DNA of 64,000 nucleotides from Calothrix sp. PCC 6303 (GTDB lineage: Bacteria > Cyanobacteriota > Cyanobacteriia > Cyanobacteriales > Nostocaceae). The stretch is from positions 806,001-870,000 of the forward strand of contig NC_019751.1 of assembly GCF_000317435.1 (NCBI RefSeq), in the 5' to 3' direction. The position numbers and the translations under genes are program-made. Below, piece after piece: positions 18,674-30,181 of this stretch. Position 1 is the first letter of the stretch; each line of letters begins with the position of its first letter. The notes under the pieces are model-generated. The model made no database searches. It worked only from the letters and a program-made list of their open reading frames with translations, and was not told the DNA's origin.

Positions 18674-20334
18674 CTTTGACATTGCTCATTGTCATTGCCA
18701 CCACTCCCTTACTTGGAGGATACATAGCTCGCGTTTATATGGGAGAAAGAACCCTAATTGACCCAATAATAACGCCAATTGAAAGAGTTATTTATGCCTT
18801 GAGTGGGGTTAGAACGCAACAAGATATGACAGGAAAACAGTATGCCACAGCAGTATTATATAGCAATCTGATGATGGGAATTTTGGTATTTTCTATCTTG
18901 ATGCTGCAAGGGTTTTTACCCCTCAATCCTACAGGTTTAGGTACACCAACTTGGGACACAGCCCTACATACTACTATTTCCTTTCTGACAAATACAGATC
19001 AACAGCATTATTCTGGCGAAACGACATTTAGTTATGCCAGTCAAATGTTTGCTTTGGGGTTTCTCATGTTTACCTCCGCAGGAACGGGTTTAGCGGTGGG
19101 GATTGCCTTTATTCGCGGTTTAACTGGAAAAGCTCTAGGTAATTTTTATGTTGATTTAACTAAATCAATTACCCGTATCTTATTACCCATATCGATTATT
19201 GGGGGATTGTTGTTAATCTTGGCAGGTGTACCCGAAACCCTAGCAGGAGTGGCAACAGCCACTACACTGGAAGGAAGCACACAAGCGATCGCACGGGGAC
19301 CAGTTGCCCATTTTGAGATCATCAAACAATTGGGGGAAAATGGCGGCGGTTTTTTTGCTATCAACTCAGCACATCCCTTTGAAAATCCCAATGGTTTCTC
19401 AAATTTATTGGAAACTTTGGCAATGATTTCTATCCCCACTGCCTTGATTTACACCTATGGGGTATTTGCTAACAATCGCAAGCAAGCATGGTTAGCTTTC
19501 TGGATGGTATTTGCCATCTTTATTGTTTTAGTAGGTATTGCCGCAGTTGGAGAATATCAAGGAAATCCCCAAGTTAATGCTCTTTTAGGTTCCCAACAAC
19601 CAAATTTAGAAGGGAAAGAAGTCCGCTTTGGTTGGGCGCAAACTGCATTATGGGCAGTGATTACCACCGGGACAATGTGTGGTGCTGTAAATGGAATGCA
19701 CGATTCCTTAATGCCTCTTGGTGGATTTGTCACTCTCTTTAATCTGTTTTTACAAATTATTTGGGGAGGACAAGGAACAGGTACAGCATATTTGTTTATT
19801 TACTTCATTTTGGCAGTCTTCTTAACAGGTTTAATGGTGGGACGAACACCGGAATTTTTAGGACGCAAAATTGAGAAAAAAGAAATTGTCCTTGCCAGTG
19901 TCGTTTTGTTGGTTCATCCCTTCGCCATTTTGATTCCTTGGGCAATTGTTTTTGCCTTCCCCGATACTTTAGGGGGTATTAGTAATCCTGGTTTTCACGG
20001 TGTTTCCCAAGTTGTTTACGAATATGCTTCTGCCGCAGCTAACAACGGTTCTGGTTTTGAAGGATTGGGAGATGCCACTTTGTGGTGGAATCTTAGTACT
20101 AGTGTCACTATCTTAGCTGGACGTTATATCCCGATCATTGCTTTGTTGTTGCTGGCAGATAGTATGTCCCGCAAGCAACCCGTAGCCATGACTTCCGGTA
20201 CGTTGAGAACTGACACGGGGCTTTTTACTGGTGTTACAGGGGGAGTCATTTTGATTCTGGGTGCGCTGACTTTCTTCCCTGTACTTGTTTTGGGTCCCAT
20301 TGCTGAAGGGTTTTTAATGGGTAGGGGTGGGTAA
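18649..20334 (+). CDS. kdpA: Potassium-transporting ATPase subunit A
   Basis: 561 residues, about ten membrane helices. Characteristic KdpA segments are [15 protein letters not shown] at the start, [34 protein letters not shown] (a selectivity-filter loop) and [13 protein letters not shown] at the end. KdpA is the K+-binding channel-like subunit of the high-affinity KdpFABC pump, made when K+ is scarce. The ATG at 18649 has CAGGAG upstream. The order kdpA-kdpB-kdpG-kdpC is the cyanobacterial one. Confidence 0.97.
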   Translation: MLQGWIQIALTLLIVIATTPLLGGYIARVYMGERTLIDPIITPIERVIYALSGVRTQQDMTGKQYATAVLYSNLMMGILVFSILMLQGFLPLNPTGLGTPTWDTALHTTISFLTNTDQQHYSGETTFSYASQMFALGFLMFTSAGTGLAVGIAFIRGLTGKALGNFYVDLTKSITRILLPISIIGGLLLILAGVPETLAGVATATTLEGSTQAIARGPVAHFEIIKQLGENGGGFFAINSAHPFENPNGFSNLLETLAMISIPTALIYTYGVFANNRKQAWLAFWMVFAIFIVLVGIAAVGEYQGNPQVNALLGSQQPNLEGKEVRFGWAQTALWAVITTGTMCGAVNGMHDSLMPLGGFVTLFNLFLQIIWGGQGTGTAYLFIYFILAVFLTGLMVGRTPEFLGRKIEKKEIVLASVVLLVHPFAILIPWAIVFAFPDTLGGISNPGFHGVSQVVYEYASAAANNGSGFEGLGDATLWWNLSTSVTILAGRYIPIIALLLLADSMSRKQPVAMTSGTLRTDTGLFTGVTGGVILILGALTFFPVLVLGPIAEGFLMGRGG

Positions 20335-20343
20335 TAAAATATT

Positions 20344-20390
20344 TTAACGCAGAGAGGCGCGGAGGTAAGCGCAGAGGTACGCAGAGAGAA
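20344..20390. repeat. Dispersed AACGCAGAG-type repeat, copy 1
   Basis: A run of AACGCAGAG, GCGCGGAGG, GCGCAGAGG and ACGCAGAGA units in the kdpA-kdpB spacer. Two more copies occur in the window, at 22541-22610 and 34479-34525. Confidence 0.75.
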
Positions 20391-20461
20391 GTTGGCTGGA
20401 GATTGTTTCTTCCGCAAAACTTCGGAGAGGAAGAGAGAATAATTCTGATTAAGTACTACTA

Positions 20462-22531
20462 ATGGAAGCCACTACAAAAACTCGACAAGAACGTAAACAT
20501 ACGCCGAAACCGAAAACAAAAGGACTGTATTCTAGAGCGTTTAAGCAGGCTTTTGTGAAGCTAGACCCCCGTAATATGCTCAAAAATCCGGTGATGTTCT
20601 TGGTTTGGATGGGGACAATTGTCACCGCTTTGTTAACAATTGAACCGAACTTATTTGGTAATACGCCGGGAAGTAATCCCCGATTGTTTAATGGTTTAAT
20701 TACGATCATTCTGTTTTTCACCCTTGTATTTGCTAACTTTGCCGAAGCTGTGGCTGAAGGAAGGGGTAAGGCACAAGCTGATACTTTGAGGGCAACAAAA
20801 TCTGATACTTTTGCTCGTAAACTGCTTCCCGATGGTTCTATTCAAGAGGTGAGTTCTACAAGTTTACGTCGTGGTGATCAAATCAAAGTGGTTTCTGGTG
20901 ACATTATCCCCGCAGATGGGGAAGTTATCGCTGGGGTGGCTTCGGTGGATGAATCGGCAATTACTGGGGAATCAGCACCAGTGTTAAAGCAACCAGGAAC
21001 AGATATCGCTAGTTCTGTAACTGGGGGAACCCGCATCACTTCCGATGAACTGACAATTCGTGTCACATCTGACCCCGGACAGGGTTTTATTGACCGGATG
21101 ATTGCCTTGGTTGAGGGTGCAGCGCGGACTAAAACGCCGAATGAAATTGCTCTGACTGTGCTTTTAGCGGTGCTGACGCAAGTGTTTTTAGTGGTGATTG
21201 CGACTTTGCCCACGGTATCAATTTACGTAAAATCACCTGTAAGTATTGCTGTATTGATCGCTTTGTTAGTAGCTTTAATTCCTACCACAATCGGCGGATT
21301 ATTGAGTGCGATCGGGATTGCCGGGATGGATCGGGTTGCCCAATTTAATGTGATTGCCACCTCTGGAAGGGCGGTGGAAGCCTGTGGAGACATTAATACC
21401 CTAGTTTTGGATAAAACTGGAACAATTACTTTAGGAAACCGTTTGGCGGAGGAATTTATTCCCGTTAATGGTCACTCTTTAGATGATGTGGCAAAAGTTG
21501 CCTTAGCATCTAGTGTATTTGATGAAACACCGGAAGGTAAATCAATTATTAAGTTGGCGGAAAAATTAGGGGCAAAATTGGATTTTGACCCCGGAAAATC
21601 GGAAGGAATTGAGTTTTCGGCAAAAACCCGGATGAGTGGGACTAATTTACCCAGCGGGGTAGAAGTTCGCAAAGGTGCTGTAGATGCAATTAAGGGATTT
21701 GTGCGTTCCCGGAATGGGAAAATTTCTCCCGAACTTGATGCTGCTTACGAGCGAGTTTCTAGATTAGGTGGAACCCCGTTAGCGGTATGTCAAGAGGGTG
21801 ATATGTATGGTGTGATTTATCTCAAAGATATCATCAAACCAGGTATCAAAGAACGCTTTGACCAAATGCGACGCATGGGGATTAAAACGGTTATGCTGAC
21901 AGGGGATAACCGAATTACAGCCTCGGTAATTGCTGAAGAAGCGGGTGTAGATGATTTCATTGCGGAAGCAACTCCGGAAGACAAAATTGAGGTGATTCGC
22001 AACGAACAAGCGCAGGGTAAATTGGTGGCAATGACGGGGGATGGTACTAATGATGCACCTGCACTCGCTCAAGCTAATGTCGGTGTGGCAATGAATTCGG
22101 GTACGCAAGCTGCGAAGGAAGCTGCAAATATGGTGGATTTGGATTCTGACCCCACGAAGTTAATTGATATCGTGACTATTGGTAAGCAGTTGTTGATTAC
22201 TCGTGGTGCTTTGACTACTTTTTCGATTGCGAATGATGTTGCTAAGTATTTTGCGATTATTCCCGCGATTTTTCCGGGGATTGGTGTTGGTGGTTTAAAT
22301 ATTATGGGTTTGGCAAGTACTCAATCTGCGGTGTTGTCGGCGCTGATTTATAATGCTTTGATTATTCCGGCTTTGATTCCTTTAGCGTTGACTGGAGTAA
22401 AGTTTCGACCTTTGAGTGCTGACCAACTGTTACAGCGTAATATTTTTATTTATGGGTTGGGTGGTGTGGTTGCTCCTTTTATTGCAATTAAGGTGATTGA
22501 TGTTTTGATTGTCGGGGTTGGGTTGGGTTAG
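20462..22531 (+). CDS. kdpB: Potassium-transporting ATPase ATP-binding subunit B
   Basis: 689 residues, a P-type ATPase. The phosphorylated aspartate is D317 in LDKTGT. TGESAPV (actuator domain), MLTGDN and [19 protein letters not shown] (hinge) are all present. KdpB hydrolyses ATP and drives K+ translocation through KdpA. It lies 127 bases after kdpA, separated by an AACGCAGAG repeat. The length is usual for the family and no motif is damaged. Confidence 0.97.
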   Translation: MEATTKTRQERKHTPKPKTKGLYSRAFKQAFVKLDPRNMLKNPVMFLVWMGTIVTALLTIEPNLFGNTPGSNPRLFNGLITIILFFTLVFANFAEAVAEGRGKAQADTLRATKSDTFARKLLPDGSIQEVSSTSLRRGDQIKVVSGDIIPADGEVIAGVASVDESAITGESAPVLKQPGTDIASSVTGGTRITSDELTIRVTSDPGQGFIDRMIALVEGAARTKTPNEIALTVLLAVLTQVFLVVIATLPTVSIYVKSPVSIAVLIALLVALIPTTIGGLLSAIGIAGMDRVAQFNVIATSGRAVEACGDINTLVLDKTGTITLGNRLAEEFIPVNGHSLDDVAKVALASSVFDETPEGKSIIKLAEKLGAKLDFDPGKSEGIEFSAKTRMSGTNLPSGVEVRKGAVDAIKGFVRSRNGKISPELDAAYERVSRLGGTPLAVCQEGDMYGVIYLKDIIKPGIKERFDQMRRMGIKTVMLTGDNRITASVIAEEAGVDDFIAEATPEDKIEVIRNEQAQGKLVAMTGDGTNDAPALAQANVGVAMNSGTQAAKEAANMVDLDSDPTKLIDIVTIGKQLLITRGALTTFSIANDVAKYFAIIPAIFPGIGVGGLNIMGLASTQSAVLSALIYNALIIPALIPLALTGVKFRPLSADQLLQRNIFIYGLGGVVAPFIAIKVIDVLIVGVGLG

Positions 22532-22540
22532 TTAATATTT

Positions 22541-22610
22541 TTAACGCAGAGTTGCGCGGTAGACGCTTTGCGGCTTGCCGTAGGCTGGGAAGCGCAGATT
22601 TACGCAGAGA
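22541..22610. repeat. Dispersed AACGCAGAG-type repeat, copy 2, interrupted by another repeat
   Basis: Begins TTAACGCAGAG and resumes as AAGCGCAGATTTACGCAGAG. About 30 bases at 22560-22590 (with GACGCTTTGCGGCTTGCCG) split it relative to copy 1. The interrupting piece belongs to the GCTTGCCGTAGG-type repeats seen elsewhere in the window. Confidence 0.7.
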
Positions 22611-22641
22611 AAGAGAGAAAGAGAGAAAAAAAGAGGGGATT

Positions 22642-22878
22642 ATGAAGGATTTAGCTTTTTTGGAGGTGTTTGTTTTGATTGGTAGTAAGCGGAATCGGGT
22701 TCCTTTGAGTTTGTTTTTGGTGATGTGTTTGAGTGTGCTGCTATCTCCGGCAGTCCAAGCGGCAACACCGGGTGATACTTCACGTTGGCAGGTTTATACG
22801 ATTGGTTTGCTGGGGTTGGTGACTGTTTGTTTGTGTGTTTATTTGTTTGTTGTGATTTTTCAGCCTGAGAGATTTTAA
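22642..22878 (+). CDS. kdpG: KdpF-like small subunit of the cyanobacterial type (KdpG)
   Basis: 78 residues from the ATG at 22642, chosen over an upstream in-frame start inside repeat DNA because GAGGGG precedes it. There are two hydrophobic helices (about 20-40 and 55-75), and the end (YLFVVIFQPERF) resembles the C-terminus of the 29-residue E. coli KdpF. In Anabaena a gene in this position is called kdpG. KdpF stabilises the KdpABC complex. The first helix could be a cleavable signal (ends PAVQA), leaving a KdpF-sized peptide. It lies 16 bases before kdpC. Confidence 0.75.
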   Translation: MKDLAFLEVFVLIGSKRNRVPLSLFLVMCLSVLLSPAVQAATPGDTSRWQVYTIGLLGLVTVCLCVYLFVVIFQPERF

Positions 22879-22894
22879 GTAGTAGGTTTTTGTT

Positions 22895-23536
22895 ATGAGT
22901 CAGACACGTCAAATTGCTAAAGCTTTTCGTTCAACTTTGGTTTTATGGTTGTTAACAGCGTTTATCTACCCATTTTTTATGCTGTTTTGTGGACAGACTA
23001 TACTTCCTTTTCAAGCAAATGGTAGTTTAATTACGAGAAATAATACGATTGTGGGTTCGGAATTAATAGGTCAGATGTTTACAAGCGATCGCTATTTCTG
23101 GAGTCGTCCCACCACTACAGGCTATAGCACTGCTGACCCCAAAAATGACCAAGCAGGAATTTTGAAAACTGGGGTATCGGGTGCCAGTAATCTCGCTCCC
23201 AGTAATCCAGCATTATTGGAACGGATTAATGGCAAAGACGATCCCGATCCCCAGAAGAAAATAGTAGGTTTGATACCTCGTCTCAAAGCCGCAGGTATCA
23301 AACCTACAGCCGATTTAGTTTATACCTCTGGTTCTAGTCTTGACCCTCACATTACCCCGGAAGCGGCTAAAGCCCAAATTGCAAGGGTGGCAAAGGTGCG
23401 AGGAGTTCCAGCTAATCAATTAGCAAGTTTGATTACTCAAAATACCGATGGTCGTTTTTTAGGAATTTTTGGCGAACCTGCAGTTAATGTTGTGAAGTTG
23501 AATTTAGCTTTAGATGCTTTAAAATCTATAAGCTAA
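22895..23536 (+). CDS. kdpC: Potassium-transporting ATPase subunit C
   Basis: 213 residues with one N-terminal membrane helix (about 12-35) and a periplasmic domain. KdpC-specific segments are SELIGQMFTSDRYFWSRP, SGASNLAPSNPAL, SGSSLDPHITPEAA and GRFLGIFGEPAVNVVKLN. KdpC raises ATP affinity of the Kdp pump. It ends only 13 bases before the convergent glgA stop, so no kdpD gene follows, unlike the Anabaena kdpABGCD arrangement. Confidence 0.96.
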   Translation: MSQTRQIAKAFRSTLVLWLLTAFIYPFFMLFCGQTILPFQANGSLITRNNTIVGSELIGQMFTSDRYFWSRPTTTGYSTADPKNDQAGILKTGVSGASNLAPSNPALLERINGKDDPDPQKKIVGLIPRLKAAGIKPTADLVYTSGSSLDPHITPEAAKAQIARVAKVRGVPANQLASLITQNTDGRFLGIFGEPAVNVVKLNLALDALKSIS

Positions 23537-23549
23537 ATCAGTTTCATGA

Positions 23550-24941
23550 TTAACTCTCTTCTTCTTCCGGCAAGTCATACATTGAGCGATACAATTTAAT
23601 ATATTGCTTTGCTGATCGATGCCAACTAAAATCTTGATTCATGCCCCTTTGTTGTAGTGCTTGCCATTGTGGCTTGTAACGGAAACCTTCCCACGCACGC
23701 ACTAAGCATGTAAATAAATCTAATGGTTCATAGCGATCGAAACAATAGCCTGTACCCTCATTCAGCATTGGTTCATGGTGGGATACGGTATCAACTAATC
23801 CCCCGGTTCTGCGGACAATTGGTACAGAACCGTAACGCAATGCCATCATTTGACTAATTCCACAAGGTTCAAATCGGCTTGGCATCAAAAATGCATCGGT
23901 TCCTGCATAGATACGACGGGCGAGGGCATCATTATAAAGTAGGTAAGTGGCAATACGTCCAGGGTAACGTGATGCTAATTCCCACATTTGAGTTTCATAA
24001 TATCTATCACCTGTACCTAGTAAGACAAATTGAGCATCGGTGTATGCCATAAACCGATCTAAAACCTGAATTACCAAATCGATACCTTTTTGCTCGACTA
24101 ATCTTGTCACCATGCCGAGAAAAAAGGCTTTGGCATTAACTTCTAATCCTAATTCTTCTTGTAGGGCAACTTTATTTGCTTTGCGTTTTTCCAGTTTCTC
24201 AGCAGTAAAATCTTCGGCTATATATTTGTCATTACTAGGATCATAAACTTCGGTATCAATCCCATTAATAATTCCCGATAATTTACTGCTAATAAATGAT
24301 AGTAAACCTTCAATTTCTTCACCATAAGCTGGTGTTTTTATTTGCTCGGCATAGGTGGGAGAAACAGTATTTACACGGTCGGCAAATTGTACTGCCGCTG
24401 CCATGACATTATGTCCCTGCATATACCAAGGACACCAAGTAATTTTATCTAAATACCAACGCCAAGGACCTTGATATGCCAAATTATGAATTGTAAATAC
24501 GGTGGTAATATCTGGCGATTGATTCATCCACACTGGTATCATCCCTGTGTGCCAATCATGGCAGTGGATAATATCTGGCTTCCAGTAATTCCAGCAAAAT
24601 TCTGCTGCCCCATTGGAGAATAATACAAATCTCCAAGCTTCGTCTTCACCAGCGTAGATGCGGCGCGGAGAAAATGCTGGATGTCCGAATAAATACAAGG
24701 GGACATCAGTACCTGGTAATACTCCTTCGTAGACAGCGAAGTCTTGAAACATCGCGTATCCCTGCCAAATTGGATCTTTAGGGATTTCCATCTTATCGGG
24801 TAAAAAACCATAGTAGGGAAGGAATACCCGTACATCATGCCCCATTTGCCGAAGGACTTTCGGTAGAGCACCAACAACATCACCCATTCCCCCGACTTTG
24901 GCAACGGGAGCCGCTTCCGCAGCGACAAATAAGATTTTCAT
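23550..24941 (-). CDS. glgA: Glycogen synthase
   Basis: 463 residues, a GT5-family ADP-glucose glucosyltransferase. [10 protein letters not shown] at 15-24 is the ADP-glucose binding motif. [20 protein letters not shown] and the C-terminal [20 protein letters not shown] loop with the catalytic Glu are intact. It extends alpha-1,4-glucan chains in glycogen storage. Filamentous cyanobacteria often have two glgA genes; which one this is cannot be decided. It is convergent with kdpC and co-directional with hemC. Confidence 0.96.
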   Translation of the reverse strand: MKILFVAAEAAPVAKVGGMGDVVGALPKVLRQMGHDVRVFLPYYGFLPDKMEIPKDPIWQGYAMFQDFAVYEGVLPGTDVPLYLFGHPAFSPRRIYAGEDEAWRFVLFSNGAAEFCWNYWKPDIIHCHDWHTGMIPVWMNQSPDITTVFTIHNLAYQGPWRWYLDKITWCPWYMQGHNVMAAAVQFADRVNTVSPTYAEQIKTPAYGEEIEGLLSFISSKLSGIINGIDTEVYDPSNDKYIAEDFTAEKLEKRKANKVALQEELGLEVNAKAFFLGMVTRLVEQKGIDLVIQVLDRFMAYTDAQFVLLGTGDRYYETQMWELASRYPGRIATYLLYNDALARRIYAGTDAFLMPSRFEPCGISQMMALRYGSVPIVRRTGGLVDTVSHHEPMLNEGTGYCFDRYEPLDLFTCLVRAWEGFRYKPQWQALQQRGMNQDFSWHRSAKQYIKLYRSMYDLPEEEES

Positions 24942-25000
24942 GGTATTTTAATATACTTCCCTAATTAAATTTGAAACTTGAGATCTTAGTCAACTGCTAG

Positions 25001-25029
25001 ATCCCCGAATTCTTGAACAATTCGGGGAT
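25001..25029. repeat. Perfect 11-bp stem hairpin
   Basis: ATCCCCGAATT at 25001-25011 pairs with AATTCGGGGAT at 25019-25029 across a 7-base loop. It lies between hemC and glgA. It is not followed by a T-run on either strand, so it is probably not a standard terminator. Confidence 0.7.
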
Positions 25030-25081
25030 ATGAAAGCGAATCTGCAATACTCCAAAAAATTTACAGCGTCAGCTTCACGGA

Positions 25082-25124
25082 GTCAGAGGAGGCTCCTCGT
25101 CGTTTCGCGGCGAGGTCTCTCTGA
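25082..25124. repeat. Palindromic repeat between hemC and glgA
   Basis: Outer arms GTCAGAG (25082-25088) and CTCTGAC (25118-25124) enclose a CCTCGTCG/CGGCGAGG inner stem, giving a cruciform-like structure. It resembles the short dispersed palindromes common in cyanobacteria. Confidence 0.6.
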
Positions 25125-25161
25125 CAAGTCTTATTTCATCTAACCATATTTAGTTAGTAAC

Positions 25162-26133
25162 TTAAGAGCCTCGTTGAATTTCGGTAAAGATTTTATCGAG
25201 AATTGGTTGTGCTCCCTGTTCCCGTAGACGCTGCGCTAGTTGAGTGCCTAATTGTTCAGCATCACTAGTACTTCCAGTGACTGCATCTTGAACAAACTCT
25301 GTACCGTCAATGCTGGCAACAATTCCAGTCAAGGTTAAAGTATCACCATTTATCTCTGTATTAACACCGATAGGAACCTGACAGCCACCTTCCAAATCAC
25401 GGAGAAATGCCCTTTCAGCCAAACAGCGATCGCGTGTTGCCGGATGTTCAATTGCTTTGAGTAATTTCTGTACCTCTGCATCATCACCACGGCACTCAAT
25501 ACCCAATGCACCCTGTCCCACGGCATGTAATGATACTTCTTTGGGCAATACTTGGTGAACGCGATCGCCCATTCCCAACCTTTGCAAACCAGCAGCTGCT
25601 AAAATTAGCGCATCATACTCCCCAGCATCTAGTTTGGCTAACCGAGTATTCAAATTACCCCGCACGTCTTTAAATGCTAAGTGGGGATAATGGTGCCGCA
25701 ACTGTGCCAACCTCCGTAACGAAGAAGTTCCCACCACTGCACCTTCAGGCAAAGTATCAATTTGCCGATCTTTGAACTTTTCGTTGACAACTAAAGCATC
25801 AGCCGGATTTTCCCGCTCTGTAATTGCTGCCAAAACCAACCCTTCTGGTAAATTTGTTGGTAAATCCTTCAAAGAATGAACTGCAAAGTCAATCTCCTGA
25901 TTGATCATTCCCAGTTCAAGTTCTTTAGTAAATAGCCCTTTGTCGCCGATTTTCGCTAATGCTACATCTAATATTATGTCGCCTTGAGTTGCCATTGTAT
26001 GGACTTCAAAAGTGATATCAGGAAAGCTCTTTTGAAGCTGTTCTTGTACCCAGTAAGTCTGAACTAAAGCAAGTTGGCTTTTGCGCGATCCGATCCGAAC
26101 AGTTCGCTGGGAACTGGAAACAACTGATGTCAT
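25162..26133 (-). CDS. hemC: Hydroxymethylbilane synthase (porphobilinogen deaminase)
   Basis: 323 residues from the ATG at 26131-26133; an in-frame TTG five codons upstream is a less likely start. The protein has [27 protein letters not shown], the RGNLNTRL substrate arginines and the cofactor cysteine in [10 protein letters not shown]. It condenses four porphobilinogen molecules into hydroxymethylbilane for haem, chlorophyll and bilin synthesis in the cytosol. Length and motifs are normal. Confidence 0.97.
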   Translation of the reverse strand: MTSVVSSSQRTVRIGSRKSQLALVQTYWVQEQLQKSFPDITFEVHTMATQGDIILDVALAKIGDKGLFTKELELGMINQEIDFAVHSLKDLPTNLPEGLVLAAITERENPADALVVNEKFKDRQIDTLPEGAVVGTSSLRRLAQLRHHYPHLAFKDVRGNLNTRLAKLDAGEYDALILAAAGLQRLGMGDRVHQVLPKEVSLHAVGQGALGIECRGDDAEVQKLLKAIEHPATRDRCLAERAFLRDLEGGCQVPIGVNTEINGDTLTLTGIVASIDGTEFVQDAVTGSTSDAEQLGTQLAQRLREQGAQPILDKIFTEIQRGS

Positions 26134-26453
26134 AAAGCAGTTTGTCAAACCAGGAGATAAATTACTGGATCTAGACTACCGCAGTGAATGCTCTTTCCGT
26201 GCCATCATGCCCAGATTTGACTCAATAATTATCTTGGCTTTGTTACAAATTTTGACTAAATTTTGTAAAGATGTAATTTTCTAATGTTTAAAGCAAGTCT
26301 TTTGATTCGTAATTTTAACTAGGATTTAGAGAAAACTGCTCAAAATCAGCTACAAAAACCTATCGGCAGAGGGAAGTAATTGAGCTTATCCTTATTGGAA
26401 AATACCATCAACGATATCCTTATTCATTCAAACCAACTAATCCAATACTAAAT
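26134..26453. other. Divergent spacer hemC / lipid kinase
   Basis: About 320 AT-rich bases that should carry both promoters. I see no RNA, repeat or small gene in it. Confidence 0.4.
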
Positions 26454-27410
26454 ATGAACCGTTCTGCTTGCCTTATATTTAATCCTGTAGCTGGTCAGGG
26501 AGAACCTGAGCAAGAATTAGCAAAAATTAAGGAAATATTATCACCGGAAATTGATTTGGATATTCAGTTTACCACTCCTGAAATTGACGCAGATCAGCTA
26601 GCACAAGCTGCTGTAGAGCGTGGAGTGAAAATCATTATTGCCTCCGGGGGAGATGGAACCCTTTCAGCAGCAGCAGCAGCAGTGGTTGGGAAAGATGTTT
26701 CTTTTGGAATTATTTCTAGGGGAACAGCCAATGCTTTTGCCACAGCTTTAGAAATTCCTGATTCCATCGAATCTGCTTGCGAGACTATCCTCCAAGGTGC
26801 CACTCGTTCAGTAGATGCAGCATTCTGCAACGGTTTTCCAATGGTTTTATTAACAGGAATCGGCTTTGAAGCAGAAACAGTGGAACGTGCTGACAGAGAA
26901 TCTAAAAATCGTTTAGGGATTATGGCATATGTCCTTGCTGGGTTGCAGGAATTAGGGAACTTAGAAACCTTTGATGTAGAAATTGAGACAGAAGATAAGA
27001 TCATTAAAACTAGAGCCGCTGCTGTCACCGTTGCCAATGCGGCACCTCCCACATCGATTTTGGCACAGGGACCTGCAGGAATAGTGGTTGATGATGGTTT
27101 ACTAGATCTAACTATACTGGCACCCGCTTCCAAGACAGCTGCGATCGCATCGGCATTTCATCTCTTCCAAACAGCATCTGCTGGCAACGCTACCGAACGG
27201 GATGATATTGGTTATCTACGAGCAAAACAATTTAAAATCACCACCAACCCACCCCAGAAATTTGTTGTCGATGGTGAAGTGCTAGGTAATACACCCCTGG
27301 AAATCAACTGTATTCCCTCTGGTTTACAAATCTTCGTTCCCCTTGTGGAAGAAGAGGAATTAGTTGAGAAACTTGAGGGTTTACCTAATTTGGTTGTGGA
27401 AATGAAATAA
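26454..27410 (+). CDS. YegS/DAGK-family lipid kinase
   Basis: 318 residues. The N-terminal NPVAGQG (10-16) and the nucleotide-binding SGGDGT (64-69) plus SRGTANAFA are hallmarks of diacylglycerol/sphingosine-type kinases. The C-terminal half has the VDDGLLDLTIL and FVVDGEVLGNTPLEI strands of the YegS fold. It phosphorylates a lipid at the membrane; the substrate (diacylglycerol, phosphatidylglycerol or other) cannot be told from sequence. It is followed 137 bases later by dnaE. Confidence 0.9.
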   Translation: MNRSACLIFNPVAGQGEPEQELAKIKEILSPEIDLDIQFTTPEIDADQLAQAAVERGVKIIIASGGDGTLSAAAAAVVGKDVSFGIISRGTANAFATALEIPDSIESACETILQGATRSVDAAFCNGFPMVLLTGIGFEAETVERADRESKNRLGIMAYVLAGLQELGNLETFDVEIETEDKIIKTRAAAVTVANAAPPTSILAQGPAGIVVDDGLLDLTILAPASKTAAIASAFHLFQTASAGNATERDDIGYLRAKQFKITTNPPQKFVVDGEVLGNTPLEINCIPSGLQIFVPLVEEEELVEKLEGLPNLVVEMK

Positions 27411-27547
27411 TAGAAGCAGGGCTATACTTTTAAGCTTTGAGCAAACCTTCTCAGAGTATTCCAAAAATAAATAGACATTTTTTAATTGGAGTACTCTCAG
27501 TAGAATAGTCTAGACTAATAGATGATTTTAGCTAGGTTTGCAGGTGT

Positions 27548-30181
27548 ATGTCCTTTGTTCCTCTACATATTCATAGTGACTATAGCTTGTTGGATGGTGC
27601 CAGTCAGCTACCCGAATTGATTGACCATGCGATAAGTTTGGGGATGAAAGCGATCGCACTTACCGATCACGGTGTAATGTACGGTGCTATTGAACTCATC
27701 AAAACCTGTCGCGGCAAAAACATCAAGCCCATAATTGGCAATGAAATGTACGTGATTAACGGTGATATCACTAAGCAAGAACGTCGTCCCAAGTATCACC
27801 AAGTGGTTCTAGCTAAAAGCACAAAAGGGTACAAAAATCTAGTCAAATTAACATCAATATCCCATCTTGAAGGTGTTCAGGGTAAAGGGATTTTTTCCCG
27901 ACCTTGTATTAATAAAGACTTACTGAAGCAGTATCACGAAGACTTAATTGTTACAAGTGCCTGTTTGGGGGGAGAGATACCCCAAGCAATTATGAGTGGC
28001 AGACCTGATGCAGCGCGGAAGGTGGCACAATGGTATAAGGACGTATTTGGGGATGATTATTACTTAGAAATTCAAGATCATGGCTCCCAAGAAGACCGCA
28101 TTGTTAATGTGGAAATCGTCAAAATTGCCCGCGAATTAGACATTAAAATTATTGCCACTAATGACTCTCATTATATTTCTTGTTTTGATGTTGAAGCACA
28201 CGACGCACTGCTTTGTATTCAAACAGGTAAATTAATTATTGAAGAAAAGCGAATGCGTTACAGCGGTACAGAATATCTGAAATCTGCTGACGAAATGCGT
28301 CAATTATTCCGCGACCATTTATCTGATGATGTCATTGAAGAAGCCATATTAACCACCGAAGAAGTGGCGGATAAAGTAGAAGTATATCAAATCTTGGGTG
28401 AACCTCGGATTCCTAATTACCCCATTCCTTCTGGTCACACTCCCGAAACCTTTGTTGAAGAGGTTGCTTGGCAGGGAATTATCGATAAAATGCGTTGTAA
28501 ATCACGCAATGAACTAGAACCTGTCTATAAAGAACGGATGGAATATGAATTAAAAATGCTCCAGCAAATGGGATTTGCAGCGTATTTTTTAATTGTTTGG
28601 GATTATATTAAATTTGCGAGAGATAATAAAATTGCGGTTGGTCCTGGTCGAGGTTCTGCTGCTGGTTCTTTAGTTGCCTTTGCAATGGGAATTACCAATA
28701 TTGACCCTGTGCATCATGGACTTTTATTTGAAAGATTTCTCAATCCTGAACGCAAATCAATGCCTGATATTGATACAGATTTCTGTATTGAAAAACGCGA
28801 CAAGGTAATTGATTATGTTACAGATAAATATGGTGCTGAAAGGGTTGCCCAAATCATTACTTTTAACAGATTAACTTCTAAATCAGTTTTAAAAGATGTC
28901 GCCAGGGTGTTAAATATTCCCTATGGTGAATCAGATAAGATGGCGAAACTTATTCCTGTTGTACGCGGCAAACCCACCAAACTTAAGGTGATGGTTTCTG
29001 ACGAAACACCAGCAGCGGAATTTAAAGAAAAGTATGATAATGACCCTAGAGTTCGTCATTGGTTGGATATGGCAATGCGAATTGAAGGAACAAACAAAAC
29101 TTTTGGAGTTCACGCAGCAGGGGTGGTAATTTCTGCCGATCCATTAGACGAAATTGTGCCGTTACAACGTAATAATGATGGTTCGGTAATCACTCAATAT
29201 TTCATGGAAGATTTAGACTCTATTGGTCTTTTAAAAATGGACTTTTTAGGGTTAAGAAATCTGACGATGATTCAAAAATCCCTAGATTTAATTGAACAAA
29301 ATCAAGGATTTACAATTGACCCCTATGATATCACTGCACAGGAGCGGAAAGCTCAAAAAATCTTGGCAAAAGCTGGAGATATTACCAAGCTTCCCCATGA
29401 TGTGAGAAAAACCTATGATCTTTTAGAATCGGGTGAATTGGAAGGAATTTTTCAATTAGAATCATCGGGAATGAAGCAAATTGTCCGAGATTTGAAACCA
29501 TCTAATATTGAAGATATTTCTTCTATTTTGGCATTGTACCGACCGGGACCTTTAGATGCTGGATTAATTCCTAAATTTATTAACCGTAAACATGGACGGG
29601 AAGAAATTGAGTATGAACATCATACTTTAGAACCAATTTTAGATGAAACCTATGGAATTATGGTGTATCAAGAGCAAATTATGAAAATTGCTCAAGATAT
29701 GGCAGGGTATTCTTTAGGTCAAGCTGATCTACTACGCCGAGCAATGGGTAAAAAGAAAGTCTCGGAAATGCAGAAACAGCGAGAAAAATTTATTGATGGT
29801 TCAGCTAAAAATGGAGTTAAACATAAAACTGCCGAAGATTTGTTCGAGCAAATGCTCAAGTTTGCTGAGTATTGCTTGAGTTATGATACAGAGATTCTAA
29901 CCTGGGAATACGGGTTTTTAAAAATTGGGGAAATCGTCGAAAAACAAATACTTTGTTCCGTATTTAGTGTTGATGAGCAGGGAAATGTCTATACCCAACC
30001 CATCGCTCAATGGCATAATCGAGGATTGCAAGAACTGTTTGCATATCAATTGGAAGATGGTGGAGTGATTCGAGCTACAAAGGATCATAAATTTATGACA
30101 ACTGATGGGCAAATGCTAGCGATTGATGAGATTTTTGAACGACAGCTAGATTTGTTTCAAGTTAAGGGTTTACCTGAATAA
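27548..30181 (+). CDS. dnaE: DNA polymerase III alpha subunit, N-terminal half fused to split-intein N-part
   Basis: 877 residues. Residues 1-775 are the N-extein: a PHP domain beginning [16 protein letters not shown], then the polymerase core with the catalytic aspartates D409 and D411 in PDIDTDF and D565 in KMDFLGL. The frame then enters a split-intein half (776-877) at ...[13 protein letters not shown] and stops. The C-extein with intein-C must be encoded elsewhere and is joined by protein trans-splicing, as known for cyanobacterial DnaE. The break after FAEY is the canonical site. Nothing downstream in this window encodes the other half. Confidence 0.97.
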   Translation: MSFVPLHIHSDYSLLDGASQLPELIDHAISLGMKAIALTDHGVMYGAIELIKTCRGKNIKPIIGNEMYVINGDITKQERRPKYHQVVLAKSTKGYKNLVKLTSISHLEGVQGKGIFSRPCINKDLLKQYHEDLIVTSACLGGEIPQAIMSGRPDAARKVAQWYKDVFGDDYYLEIQDHGSQEDRIVNVEIVKIARELDIKIIATNDSHYISCFDVEAHDALLCIQTGKLIIEEKRMRYSGTEYLKSADEMRQLFRDHLSDDVIEEAILTTEEVADKVEVYQILGEPRIPNYPIPSGHTPETFVEEVAWQGIIDKMRCKSRNELEPVYKERMEYELKMLQQMGFAAYFLIVWDYIKFARDNKIAVGPGRGSAAGSLVAFAMGITNIDPVHHGLLFERFLNPERKSMPDIDTDFCIEKRDKVIDYVTDKYGAERVAQIITFNRLTSKSVLKDVARVLNIPYGESDKMAKLIPVVRGKPTKLKVMVSDETPAAEFKEKYDNDPRVRHWLDMAMRIEGTNKTFGVHAAGVVISADPLDEIVPLQRNNDGSVITQYFMEDLDSIGLLKMDFLGLRNLTMIQKSLDLIEQNQGFTIDPYDITAQERKAQKILAKAGDITKLPHDVRKTYDLLESGELEGIFQLESSGMKQIVRDLKPSNIEDISSILALYRPGPLDAGLIPKFINRKHGREEIEYEHHTLEPILDETYGIMVYQEQIMKIAQDMAGYSLGQADLLRRAMGKKKVSEMQKQREKFIDGSAKNGVKHKTAEDLFEQMLKFAEYCLSYDTEILTWEYGFLKIGEIVEKQILCSVFSVDEQGNVYTQPIAQWHNRGLQELFAYQLEDGGVIRATKDHKFMTTDGQMLAIDEIFERQLDLFQVKGLPE
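29873..30178 (+). other. DnaE split intein, N-terminal part (IntN, 102 residues)
   Basis: It begins at the catalytic C1 ([10 protein letters not shown]) and contains block-B Thr69 and His72 in the IRATKDHKF motif. The length of 102 equals the Nostoc punctiforme (Npu) DnaE IntN, which this closely resembles. Differences from my recollection of Npu include Trp at position 11, Phe at 15 and Gln at 59. All residues needed for the N-to-S shift are visible. Confidence 0.95.

Noticed and set aside
26594-27133. Long minus-strand open frame inside the lipid kinase gene
   Set aside because: Shadow of the YegS-like gene; composition is driven by the coding strand. The same applies to long shadow frames in kdpB, glgA, ndhF and ndhD.
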